DNA from: Perca fluviatilis
Lineage: Eukaryota > Chordata > Actinopteri > Perciformes > Percidae
Assembly (NCBI RefSeq): GCF_010015445.1
Contig: NC_053115.1
Span: 3,798,576 to 3,862,575 of the forward strand
Direction: 5' to 3'
Length of the DNA stretch: 64,000 nucleotides
Under the pieces are notes generated by a model. It saw only the letters and a program-made list of their open reading frames with translations, did not search any database and was not told the origin of the DNA. Each line of letters begins with the position of its first letter. Within the stretch, counting starts at the first letter, position 1. The translations under genes and the position numbers were made by a program. This document shows, in pieces, positions 33,800 to 46,135 of this stretch.

Positions 33800-36700
33800 T
33801 TAGTCGGCGTCTTCATGTTTGGTCTCCTTCTTAGGCCCGTTCTCCGAGTTAGGACGTGACTTGTTGGACTTCTTGAACGTGGCCAGCTGAGCTTTGTAAT
33901 CTTTGACCTGAGTCCTCACCAGACGCAGCTCCTTCCGCAGCTCATTGATTTCAGTAATCAGAGACACGTTCTCCTGCAGAGCAGACGACAGTCGCTGTTA
34001 GAATATCACGACTTCAGTAAAAGGACTCAAGTCAAGTCAAGTTACTTTTATTTGTCCCCCAGTGGGGCAATTTGTTGTGCAGCAGATAGTATAGAACAAA
34101 TCACACACAATCATACACACAATACAGAGATAGCCTACCTTGCAGGCATAGTTAAAAACAATAAAACACCGTAAACAATCAATAAATATTAAGTCAATAA
34201 GTTATCTACGGTTCTTTGTAGAATTAAGAAGTAGAAAGCTGCAGGTACAAAGGAGTGTTTATATCGGTTGGTTCTGAGTTTTGGGAGTTAAAAGCATGAT
34301 CCAGATAACATCTGAAATTCAGCCTGTAAGGGATGAGAACTATCTGACAGGATAGATTCAACCCATAGCATCTGCTTCTGATAGAGTTCCTCCAGGCCTT
34401 TCTGCTTAGAAGCGGTCAAGCAGCTGCTCACCTTAATTAACCTGGAAAGGGAGTTTTATTTTATTTTTTTATATATACAGTAATTGGCCCATACCAGCAG
34501 ATTAAGGAGAAGGTGACAACTGACTCAACGAAGGACCTATGGACCTTTTTCACAGCAGACATTTTGACTTGAAAAGCACAGCTGAGATTGATAACCTTAA
34601 CGATGGCTCAGTTCCATCAAGTGTCCCAGTAAGATATTTCAGTGAGTCAGCATGCACAATACCAAGACCTCTCCTAAGTCTTGCGATTTTAAGTCCTCCA
34701 CAACGAAATACAGTTACTAATTACACCGTTTAGCTGTATTTTAACAGGACCTGTCTGGCAGCAGTTTCTCCGTTGTTTGCAAAACTTTCCTCCGCTCCGT
34801 TAGCTAACGTCTAGGTATTTGTTGTGCTAACGGCTAGTTAGCCTGCCTGCTAGCGGGAGTAAAAGCGAACCACTCAGGATTTTGCCTCCTGGGAAATCGA
34901 ATCTATTCCATATTTTGGTAGCAGTAACGAGCTATCCACAGCTTGCTAATACAAGCAGGAGCACCTGCATTGTATTTCGACTTGTGAAGGTTTTTAGGTT
35001 TTAGGAGAAGGCCTCCATCAACGTTGCTACTAGCTAAACTAGCAAGCTACACGATGCCCCCCCTCAGCTGTTCACCTGGCTGTGACTCGTGCCTCCTGTT
35101 CAGCCAGAAGATAGTGGAACTTGAAGCCAGAATATCGACTCTCCACCAGATCAAGGCAAGTGAAGAGTTCCTCGACTCCATTATCATTGGAAGTTCCCCT
35201 CACACACACTGACGGATGTTTTGATTCCACTGTGCCCTGCACTACTCTCACCCCACCACGCACTAATACAACCTCTGTCCCTGTTGTCTCTCCTCGGCTT
35301 CTGCCGAGGACCCAGCCAGCTCTGCCGACCAGCTCCACTCCACACCAACCTGAGCCATGGCGTGTAAGCAAGCACCAGAGCAGGCGGTCAGGACAACGCT
35401 CAGCCCCAGCCCAACCCCTACAACTAGAAAACCGCTACAGCATTCTGACGAACGACGAGGAGTTCCCTTCTCTGCAACGTCCCCACGCAGCTCATCCTGG
35501 TCCAGCCACACAGTCGACGCGCCCATTGAGGGCGGACTCTCCCCCCTCGGACTCATCAACCTCCACGCTGGTCATCGGAAGCTCCATGGTAAGAGACCTC
35601 CACATTCCCCCTTTACCTAGCGGTCCCTCCAAGGTCTACTGCTTCCCCGGTGCCAAGGTCCGTGACATCCAGCACAAACTTCCCGGCATCCTCGCCCGCC
35701 ACGCCAAGGTCGACAACATCATCGTGCATGTGGGCACAAACGACATCAGAGAGAGACGGTCGATAGCACTCCAGGAAGACTTCACCACTCTCCTCTCCAC
35801 CCTGATGGGCACAGGAAAACGGATTGTCATCTCTGGGCCTCTACCCACCTACAGGAAGGGTGCGGAGAGATGGTCCAGACTGTTCTGGCTCCACACCTGG
35901 CTGGAACCACTCTGCACTTCCCTGAGCATTCCCTATGTCGACAACTTCAACTTGTTCTGGGAGATGCCCAACCTGCTGAAGCGATGTGGTCTCCACCCAA
36001 ACCGACCACGAAGCCAGGATGCTATCTGACAACATAACGACCACACTGAAAGGCAAGTATTGACATTATGTTGAAAATATCACAGATTCATGTCCCCCAG
36101 GCATTGATCCTGATAGCACTATACCAGTGGATGAATCTGAAAATGTTTTCTGCAGGATAACATGTAGTACTAGTGTTATTCCAGTAACGTGTAGTACTAG
36201 TACTATTCCAGTAACATGTAGTACTGGTACTATTCCAATTATAATCAACAACAGACCACACAAAGTGGTGAATAGAGGGGCAATACTTAACAACCTAATT
36301 GGAATTAAAACTACCACTGCAATGATAGAAAAGGATAGGAAAATTAGATGTGGATTACTAAATATCAGATCTCTGTCTTCTAAAGCAGCACTAGTAAATG
36401 AATTGATATCTGATAATCAAATTGATCTATTCTGTCTTACTGAAACATGGCTGGGCCATGAAGAATATGTTAGTCTAAATGAGGCGACTCCTCCCAGTCA
36501 TATTAATACTCAAATTCCTAGAGGGGCAGGCGAGGGGGGAGTTGCAGCCATATTTGATTCAATCCTGTTAATTAATCCTAAACCCAAACTGAATTATAAC
36601 TCTTTTGAAAGCCTTGTTCTTAATCTCGAACATCCAACATGGAAATCAGAACAGCCAATTATATTTGTTGTTGTCTACCGAGCTCCAGGTCCGTAATTCT

Positions 36701-39700
36701 AAATTTTTATCTGAATTCTCAGAGTTTTTATCAAGTGTAGTCCTTAAATCAGACAAAGTACTTATTGTAGGTGATTTTAATATCCATGTGGACGCGTTGA
36801 CAGCAATAGCCTTACTACTGCTTTCAACACATTACTGGATTCAATCGGTTTCAGTCAGACTGTGCACAAGGCGACGCACTGTTTTAACCACACCCTCGAC
36901 CTTGTGCTGGCATATGGTATTGAGATTGAGGATTTAATAATATTTCCGCGGAAATTGTTGGTATTATCAGATCATTTTTTAATTACTTTTGAATTCTTGC
37001 TACCTGACCATACTAAACTAGATAAAGGCTTCTACACTAGATGCCTATCTGACAGTGCTATAGCTAAATTTAAGGAAGATATTACAACAGCATTTGACCT
37101 CTGTCGGTGCCTTAGAATAACAGAGGACCTCTATGTTAACCTCAGTCCCTCTCGGGTTGATGCATTTGTGGGCCGGTGCTGCGACTTGCCTACGGACGAC
37201 CTTGGACTCTGTCGCTCCTCTCAAAAAGAAGACGATGAAGCGAAGGAAAACAGCTCCTTGGTATAACGAACAAACTCGCAGATTGAAACAAGTCTCGCAC
37301 AACCTCGAGGGTAAGTGGCGCTCCACCAAAGTGGAAGAATCCCGTCTGGATTGGCAAGAAAGTCTCAAAACCTATAGGAAGGCCTTAAGAAAAACCCAGA
37401 TCAGACTATTACTCTTCACTAATAGAAGAAAATAAGAACAACCCAAGGTTTCTTTTCAGCACTGTAGCCAGGCTGACAGACAGTCATAGCTCTACTGAGC
37501 CATCTATTCCTCTAGCTCTGAGTAGTGATGACTTCATGAGCTTCTTCAATGATAAAATTATAACAATTAGAGATAAAATTAATCACCTTTTGCCCTCAAC
37601 TTCTAACAGTTCATCTTTAAATACAGGACCGCTAGAACGAACGACTAGTCCCGGCATATACTTAGACTGCTTTTATCCTATAGACCTTCAACAATTAATG
37701 TTAAAGATATCCTCAGCTAAGCCATCTACCTGTCTCTTGGACCCCATCCCAACGAGGCTACTCAAAGAAGCGTTACCCGTGGTAAACACTTCACTACTAG
37801 ATATGATCAATATGTCTCTATTAACAGGTTATGTACCGCAGTCATTTAAAATAGCTGTGATAAAACCTCTTCTGAAAAAACCGACCCTGGATCCTGAGGT
37901 CTTAGCAAACTATAGACCTATATCTAACCTTCCCTTTCTATCCAAGATCCTTGAGAAGGTGGTTGCTAATCAGTTATGTGATTTTCTACATAGCAACAGT
38001 TTATTTGATGACTTTCAATCAGGATTTAGAAAGAATCATAGCACAGAGACGGCACTGGTGAAAATTACTAACGACCTTCTAACAGCTGCAGACAAAGGAC
38101 TTGTCTCCATTCTTGTTTTACTAGATCTTAGTGCTGCATTTGACACTATTGATCATACAATCCTGTTACAGAGATTAGAACACTTGGTCGGAATTAAAGG
38201 AACTGCACTAAGATGGTTTAAGTCTTATTTCTCTGAGCGATCCCAATTTGTTAACATTAACGATAAACCCTCCAAGCACGCCAAAGTTAGCCATGGCGTT
38301 CCTCAAGGCTCAGTGCTTGGACCAATTCTATTTTCCTTATATATGCTTCCTCTAGGCCATATTATTAGGAAACACTCAATTAATTATCACTGCTACGAGA
38401 CGATACCCAATTATATCTGTCAATTAGGCCAGATGAAAGTGGTCAGTTAGCAAGACTTCAAACGTGTGTTGAGGATATAAAATCCTGGATGACCCACAAC
38501 TTCCTGATGTTAAACTCAGACAAAACGGAAGTTATTGTGATAGGACCAACGCACTGCCGAACCGTTTTTCGAAAGATATAGCTACTCTGGATGGTATTGC
38601 CCTGGCCTCCAGCACTGCTGTCAGAAATTTGGGAGTTATTCTTGATCAGGATATATCCTTCAACGCCCATTTAAAACAAACCTCAAGAATAGCCTTTTTC
38701 CATCTTCGTAACATTGCCAAAATTAGGAATATCCTGTCTCAGAATGATGCTGAAAAACTAGTCCATGCATTCGTTACTTCTAGATTAGATTACTGCAATT
38801 CCTTATTGGGTTGCCCAAATAAGTCCCTTAAGGCTCTCCAGCTGATCCAGAATGCTGCAGCACGTGTTCTGACGAGAACTAAGAGAAGAGATCATATTTC
38901 TCCTGTATTAGCTTCTCTGCATTGGCTTCCTGTGAAATCTAGGATCGAATTTAAAATCCTCCTCCTGACTTACAAAGCTCTAAATGGTCAAGCACCATCA
39001 TACCTTGAAGAGACTCTTACCGTACCTTATTGTCCCACTAGAGCACTGCGCCCCGATGTGGGGCTACTCGTGGTTCCTAGAGTCTCTGGAAGTAGACTGG
39101 GGGCCAGGGCCTTCAGCTATCAGGCTCCGCTTCTGTGGAACCAGCTTCCAGTCTGGGTTCGAGGGCAGACACCGTCCGCAACATTCAAGAGTAAACTGAA
39201 AACCCTCCTCTTTGACAAAGCTTATAGTTAGGGGTGAGGAGTTGCAGCGTCCACCGAACCCGGCCCACCTGCTTCTCCGGTGTTACGTTATGCTATTACA
39301 ATTCTAGACTGCAGGGAGAGGCTGTTTCCTTCCTATGACACACTGAGCTGCTCTTCTTCTCTACTTGTTACTTCTGTATGCATCCTGTCCCAGAATTGCT
39401 TGTTACTAATCTAGCTCTGGGGAGTTTACTCCGAGAGTCCTTATGTTTCTTCTTCGCAGAGCTATGCTCTGTGATTCTCTCAAATCCCGGCCGCATCCTG
39501 CTGCATCCTGCTGCATCCTGCTGCATCCACCCATGCTCTGCAGCGCCACGCTACATCCCCAGCGCCCTGCTGTGATGTTCCTATGCACAGAGTAGTCTGG
39601 ATACGGTATAGGGGACAGCACTACTCAGTATGACACGATGTGCCCTGCTATGACATGAACTTCCACGATAACCTTCGACATCACTGTGACCTTTAATGTG

Positions 39701-42700
39701 ACTATTATCGCCACTGTTCATCACACCCCCAACCGGCCCATCAGACACCGCCTACCAAGAGTCTGGGTCTGCCAAGGTTTCTTCCTAAAAGGGAGTTTTT
39801 CCTTGCCACTGTCGCGATAGCCACTGCTAATGCTTGCTCTTGAGGGAATTACTGTAATTGTTGGGGTTTTGGAAATTACAGAGTGTGGTCTAGACCTACT
39901 CTATCTGTAAAGTGTCTCGAGATAACTTTTGTTATGATTTGATACTATAAATAAAATTGAATTGAATTGAATTGAAATTGAATTGGAATGCAGCCATCAT
40001 TAATGGTTTAATACCAGGACCTCTCCTAAGTGGAATACAGCCATCATTAATGGTTTAATACCAGGGCCTCTCCTAAGTGGAATACAGCCATCATTAATGG
40101 TTTAATACCAGGACCTCTCCTAAGTGGAATACAGCCATCAGTAATGGTTTAATACCAGGACCTCTCCTAAGTGGAATGCAGCCATCAGTAATGGTTTAAT
40201 ACCAGGGTCTCTCCTAAGTGGAATACAGCCATCATTAATGGTTTAATACCAGGACCTCTCCTAAGTGGAATGCAGCCATCATTAATGGTTTAATACCAGG
40301 ACCTCTCCTAAGTGGAATGCAGCCATCAGTAATGGTTTTGAATACACCTGGGCTTTTCCTGCTATGACATGTCAACATGTCTGCCGTGATAAAAGGTCTA
40401 TAGAAAAGGGTCATCAGGGTCTTGTCCAAGGCACAGGAAGAAGAAATACTGAATGCCGTGAGCATTACACTCAAATTATTTTAATAATTATAATAAGAAA
40501 CGTAGGACTTAGATCTAGGGCTGCAACTAACGATTATTTTCATTGTAGATTAATTGCTCCATTAATCGATCAGTTGTTTTGGTCTATCAAATGTCAGAAA
40601 ATGGTGAAACATGTGGATCAGTGTTTGCCAATCTGACATCCTCAAATGTCTTGTTTTGTCCACAACTAAAAGATATTCAGTTTACTGCCACAGAAGAGAA
40701 AAGACACTAGAAAATATTCACATTTAAGAAACTGGAATCAGATTTTTTTTTCTTTTTTTCATAAAAAGTGACTTAAAGGTCCAATGTGTGGGAGTTTCTC
40801 CCATCTAGCGTTGAGATCATATATCGCAATCAACTCTCTCGCGCCACGCAGTTCAAAGTAGGTATTACAGCTACGGTAGCCTTCACGCTTCAAAAAGCCG
40901 GTCTCTTGCTCTTTTCAATCTCCTTTTTCTTTTTCTGGGCGAAGAAGAAGACTCCTGTTCCTGAAATTTGGATTTTGAATACATGTGGTCCTCCATGTTT
41001 CCTTCTTCAAACTTGCCACCGGGGGCGGGAAGCTACGATACCCATTAGCAGCGTTAGCAGCAGCTGGGAGTTTATCATGTGACAGAGAAAACACAAAACA
41101 CTTCCATTCCATGTCCATTACATTAACATACACACACACACACACACACATAAAGGTGGAGCAGTATGTCCTGTATGTCTCTTACCAGCTAACATATTTG
41201 TAGATGCAGCATGAATATGGAGCGTCTACCCCAGTTCATGTGAACGCAAATGTGACATTTCCAGCCAATAGGAAGACTTGGAGTTGATGGTGGAGGTAAA
41301 TATTCATGAAAAAGGACAAGTTGGTGAACGGGCAACACAGATTTTGATAATGAACAACTAAACACGTTACACACTGGGACTTTAAACGGATTAATCAATT
41401 ATCAAAATAGTTGGGGATTAATGAATTAGCTGGCAGCTAATCGATTCATCTTTACAGCTCTAATGATTGGTCAGAGGAATTCTCTGTTTTATGATTTACC
41501 TTCATGATCTTGACGTAGACTTTCTCATGCTCCTCAGCAGATTTGGCCAGCCTAGTCTTGAGACTAGTAACCATCCTCTCCAGGTGATCACGGTGGCGAC
41601 CGAATGCCCTCTGAATATCTTCATCCACACTGCTTTTCTCCGCCTTGGAAAAGAGCACATGCACATAGTTTGCGTTTCCCCGCATTTCTTACAGTGTGTA
41701 AAAATTACAACTTTCAATAAAAACTCAACTGGAATTAAACCCTGCACTCTTACGGTGTTAGATTGTTGGTGCGATGAACGCTCAGTACCCAGTCTGCTCC
41801 AAAGGAACGACTACACTATACCAACGGTGCCATGTCATTTCTCCGACGCTCCATTGTTCCGACCTCTCAAAAACCTGAAAAATTCCCTTTGGTCCTACAG
41901 CCCACTAGGCTGACAAGCCAGACCCACATCCAGATGTTGGGTCTGGGAACTCACCATTGGCAGGGCTCAATCCGAGGGGCGGGATAAACGGTTGTCTTTC
42001 AAATTCTCTCTGCACCAATAGGATAACGCTCCAACCAACCAGAGCAACGCCAGCTGATAGATTCAACTTTTGCCGTATCCGGTCGGCAAAACTCCAAACA
42101 CATCTTCCTTTTTTAAGAATGACTTCAGTGCCGTTCTTTGTTCTTTTCTTTTCACTGTTCACCAGCAGCAGCAGCAGCAGCCATAAGCCCCGCCCACCGA
42201 CTCTATACACGATGTGATTGGCCTGACCAGAGTTTGGTTTTTCCAGCTCGCAAGTCAACGGAGAGTTCCTAGACCCCCTGGCTGCAAATTAAATATGCTG
42301 CCGCTAGGGTGCGTCTAGATTTCTAGGCTAACAGCCCACTAGTCCGACGTATTACGACTCCCACCATGGCCACGCCAAGACCCGCCCTTCAATAGCATTC
42401 ATTGACCAGGCGTCCATGCTTACGCAAGGTAACATAACCCCATTTGTACAGGTCCTGTCTCCTGACCAATCGGCTATCCTAACCTTAACCACTCAAGGTC
42501 TAATGCCTAACCCCAACCAGCTGTAGGACCAAAGGGAATTTTTGGGGTTATTGAGAGGTCGGAACAATGGAGCGTCTGAGAAATGGGCCGTCCCCATATG
42601 AACCACTCACCCCGTCGGTCTGCGGTACGTAGCGGGCATAGATCGTCTGCACGCTGTCCTTCAGTTTCCTCGGCTCCTGGATGAAGCCAACACAGTTATG

Positions 42701-45700
42701 GAGGTCGGACTTGAGCCGCTGAAGATGTGTCTCCAAATCTTTCACCTGTCCACAGAGAATAAATCAAAGGTTCACACTTTTTCACATCTATTGTCACGAA
42801 ATAATCCACCTTGGTTGGTTTCTATTGGCCGCCTGGGGGTGAGGGCAGGGGCTCAATGAGAGACTGCTGAAGATGATTGTGTTTTCTGGCTTGTCGTAAA
42901 GTTTACCCACGTAGTTTGTGTTAAAGGTCCCATGACATGGTGCTCTTTGGTTGCTTTTATATAGACCTTAGTGGTCCCCTAATACTGTATCTGAAGTCTC
43001 TTTTATATAGGCCTTAGTGGTCCCCTAATACTGTATCTGAAGTCTCTTTTATATAGACCTTAGTGGTCCCCTAATACTGTATCTGAAGTCTCTTTTATAT
43101 AGACCTTAGTGGTCCCCTAATACTGTATCTGAAGTCTCTTTTATATAGGCCTTAGTGGTCCCCTAATACTGTATCTGAAGTCTCTTTTATATAGGCCTTA
43201 GTGGTCCCCTAATACTGTATCTGAAGTCTCTTTTATATAGACCTTAGTGGTCCCCTAATACTGTATCTGAAGTCTCTTTTATATAGACCTTAGTGGTCCC
43301 CTAATACTGTATCTGAAGTCTCTTTTATATAGACCTTAGTGGTCCCCTAATACTGTATCTGAAGTCTCTTTCCCGAAATTCAGCCTTGGTGCAGAATTAC
43401 AGCCACTAGAGCCAGTCCCACAATGAGCTTTCCTTAGGATGTGCCATTTCTGTGTCTGTAGCTATTGAGAAGGAGAGAGGGGGGGGGGCAAGGTGGAGGG
43501 TCGGGGTGTGGCCTTGACCAACTGCCACTTTGCTTGTTTGAAAGCCATGATGTCTCTCTCTCTCATGGGGGGGCCAAATTCTCTGGGCGGGCAAAGCAGA
43601 GAAAGGGGAGGTAACCTTTCCCCTTATGACCTCGTAAGGAGAAGATTCCTGATTGGCCCATCTGAGCTTTCATTTTCTCAAAGGCAGAGCAGGATACCCA
43701 GGGCTCGGTTTACACCTATCACCATTTCTAGCCACTGGGGGACCATAGGCAGGCTGGGGGAACGCATATTAATGTTAAAAAAAACGCATAAAGTGAACTT
43801 TTCATACCATGGGACCTTTAATGTTATATCGGTGTTTTGAATGTCAAACAAATCAATTGTTAGCAATTGACCCTAAAACCAAGATAGCGCTGGCCCCGAA
43901 GAGAAGAGTGGAACGCCGCCCGGCTACGACGAAGGTAAGGCCTCTCATCCTTAACTCCAGTGTGGCGCTCTAGCGATAGTAAAACCAAGCTTCGTTATCA
44001 CCCTAGACGTAACGAGAGTAGTCAAGTCTCCCAGGGTTGCTCATGCCGTGATACTATCTTACGCCCATATGTACAAGAAAAGGGTTATTAGTTGATATCA
44101 TTTTTGTTCCTGCTGTCCTTGGGAAGCAAAGAGGTGCATACATAAATTCTAAAGTTAAGCTAAAGCTAATATGCTGTCTGAGTTTGAAATAAATAAAGTG
44201 GGCATCTTCTAAAGAAAATTTTATTTTAACCATTTAGTTTAATGATTGTTTATAACGCCACAAGATTTAGCTTCTTCATGTGTAGATTCAAAAGGCTCCA
44301 AGTGAAATAGCTGGCAACCGTGAACTTTCAGCCTAGTAGAGTTTTTCCTTTAAGGAACTCCAGCTTCTCATTTGTTTTAACTTTTAGCAGATAAAGTGAA
44401 GAAGGCCATAGAACTGTCTGAACCGTGTCTCCTTCTGCCTCCTGAGATAAACTGTTGTATAGGCTAATGAAAAGAACAGGAGCACAGGGGAAGGTGATCA
44501 ACTTTGGCCATGCTAGAAGATACATTTAGAGGGGTGGCTTAACAGAGGTTTTCACTATATGATGTGTGGATGTTTAGACTTTAGGTTAGAAAGACATTTT
44601 CAGTTGTTCTGCGTGTACCTTTGAAACTGTGTTTTCTCCATTTGCAAATGTAAATAAATACTCAAAGACCAAACTTTGGTTTAATTCTCAAACAGTCGTT
44701 ATTCGTTTTGATTTTATCATGAATATCACTAACTCTGCTGCTTCAAGGAAAACTTCCACCACACAGTCTTTCTAGTTCAATATTCCCATTTTCTGTTACT
44801 TTACCTCCGCCACGCATGGAGCCATCATTAATGTTATTTATTTACACTGTGGGGGTTACCAAGGTAACTTCAGGTTCAACCCAGGGTTTTGTGTATCACG
44901 ACGGTGGGTCACTTGTTACCGGGTTACATCGCCAGGGTAACTTATGCTCAACACCTAGTCTATATCCTTCGCGTTCCACTTCTGGGATTGCTCCCGTGTT
45001 AAATGCCAATAAACCAGAGAACGTTTTTCTCCCATCCCAGAATGCTCTGTGGACTAGCCAGACCTTCCTTTAGCGCACTTTGGAGGAGGGTCTGGCAAAG
45101 TGAGACTACTGAACACAAAACCTGCTCAGGAGTTAGAGATTAGAGATCAACCGATATAAAAGCACCGCCTACTGACCAATCAATACTCGATTGATAACGG
45201 CGTCACCATTAGGGCGCTTTCACACCTGCCTCGTTTACTTCGGTTGAATCAAACTAGAGTTCGTTTGTCCCGCTGATGCCGTTCGTTTGGGCAGGTGAGA
45301 ACGTCGCAATTGAACTCTGGTGCGTACCAAAAGCGGCCCAAACAAGCGCACCGAGACCTGCTTGAAGAGGTGGAAACGGGACGCTTTCAATTGAATTCTG
45401 GAGCGGTTCGTTTGTGGTGAGAACTTTCCGACCTCGAATCGCACCAACTATATACTCCTCCAGTCTGAGCGAGTGTCTCCTGTAGTCAGGTGTGTTTAAC
45501 AATCTGCGATGCAGCAGAGCAGCAAACTGTAGCAGCTTGCAGTGTTTCTCTCACAGAAACAGACTGCGGTCAAGCTCGCCGTCCATCACTCGCATCTCCG
45601 TGGTCAAACCAGCCGGCAGTCAAGGTGACCAGATCAGACGTAGTAACGTCTCTCGCGAAACAATGTCCGATCATTTTAATGAAATGAGCCGGTTTGGCCA

Positions 45701-46055
45701 CGGAGATGCAAGAAATATGCAGCAGTCCAGAACACAGGACCTTCTTCCTGTATTTACTTTCTTGCTCCCGCCCCCAGACACATCCGACCAATGAGAGGGC
45801 TGGACGTTCTTGCCTGATTTGTAATGACGCATTTTGGTACACTTGGATTTTTCCAGGTTTGAAACCAAACCAAACCAAACCGAGAGCAAATCGCTCCAAG
45901 TTTACTACCTCACCAACTGATTCGGACCAAAGCAAACCAACTACAGGTGTGAAAACGCCCTAACATGAAACAGCCCCGCATCGCCAAACCCACCAGACTC
46001 AATATTCGATTGATAACGGCATCACCGTTCTTAGAAGATCCGGTGGAGCTCGTTG

Positions 46056-46135
<80 letters not shown>

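Larger units (their letters stand above)
34680..39984 (+). mobile_element. L2-like (Maui/CR1-group) LINE, near full length, inactive
   Basis: 5.3-kb retrotransposon bounded by the interrupted host transposon. It has a GC-richer 5' UTR, ORF1 with an esterase-type domain, ORF2 with endonuclease and reverse transcriptase, and a 3' UTR ending ACTATAAATAAAATTGAATT with TTGAA tail repeats. A 3' fragment of the same family is at 51029-51243. Orientation is antisense to CFAP57. Confidence 0.85.
34535..40407. mobile_element. TIR transposon with 47-bp minisatellite, split by an L2-like LINE
   Basis: The left part 34535-34679 starts CTATGGACCTTTTTCACAGC and stops at ACCTCTCCTAAGT. The right part 39985-40407 resumes GGAATGCAGCCATC and ends with the inverted terminus ATAAAAGGTCTATAG. 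The related fragment at 5056-5215 carries CTCCTAAGTGGAATGCAGCC (on its other strand) without interruption, so the LINE entered between these halves. Confidence 0.8.

Noticed and set aside
37536..39231. Cellular reverse-transcriptase gene
   Set aside because: Frameshifted ORF2 of the L2-like LINE, with endonuclease upstream and a LINE 3' tail.
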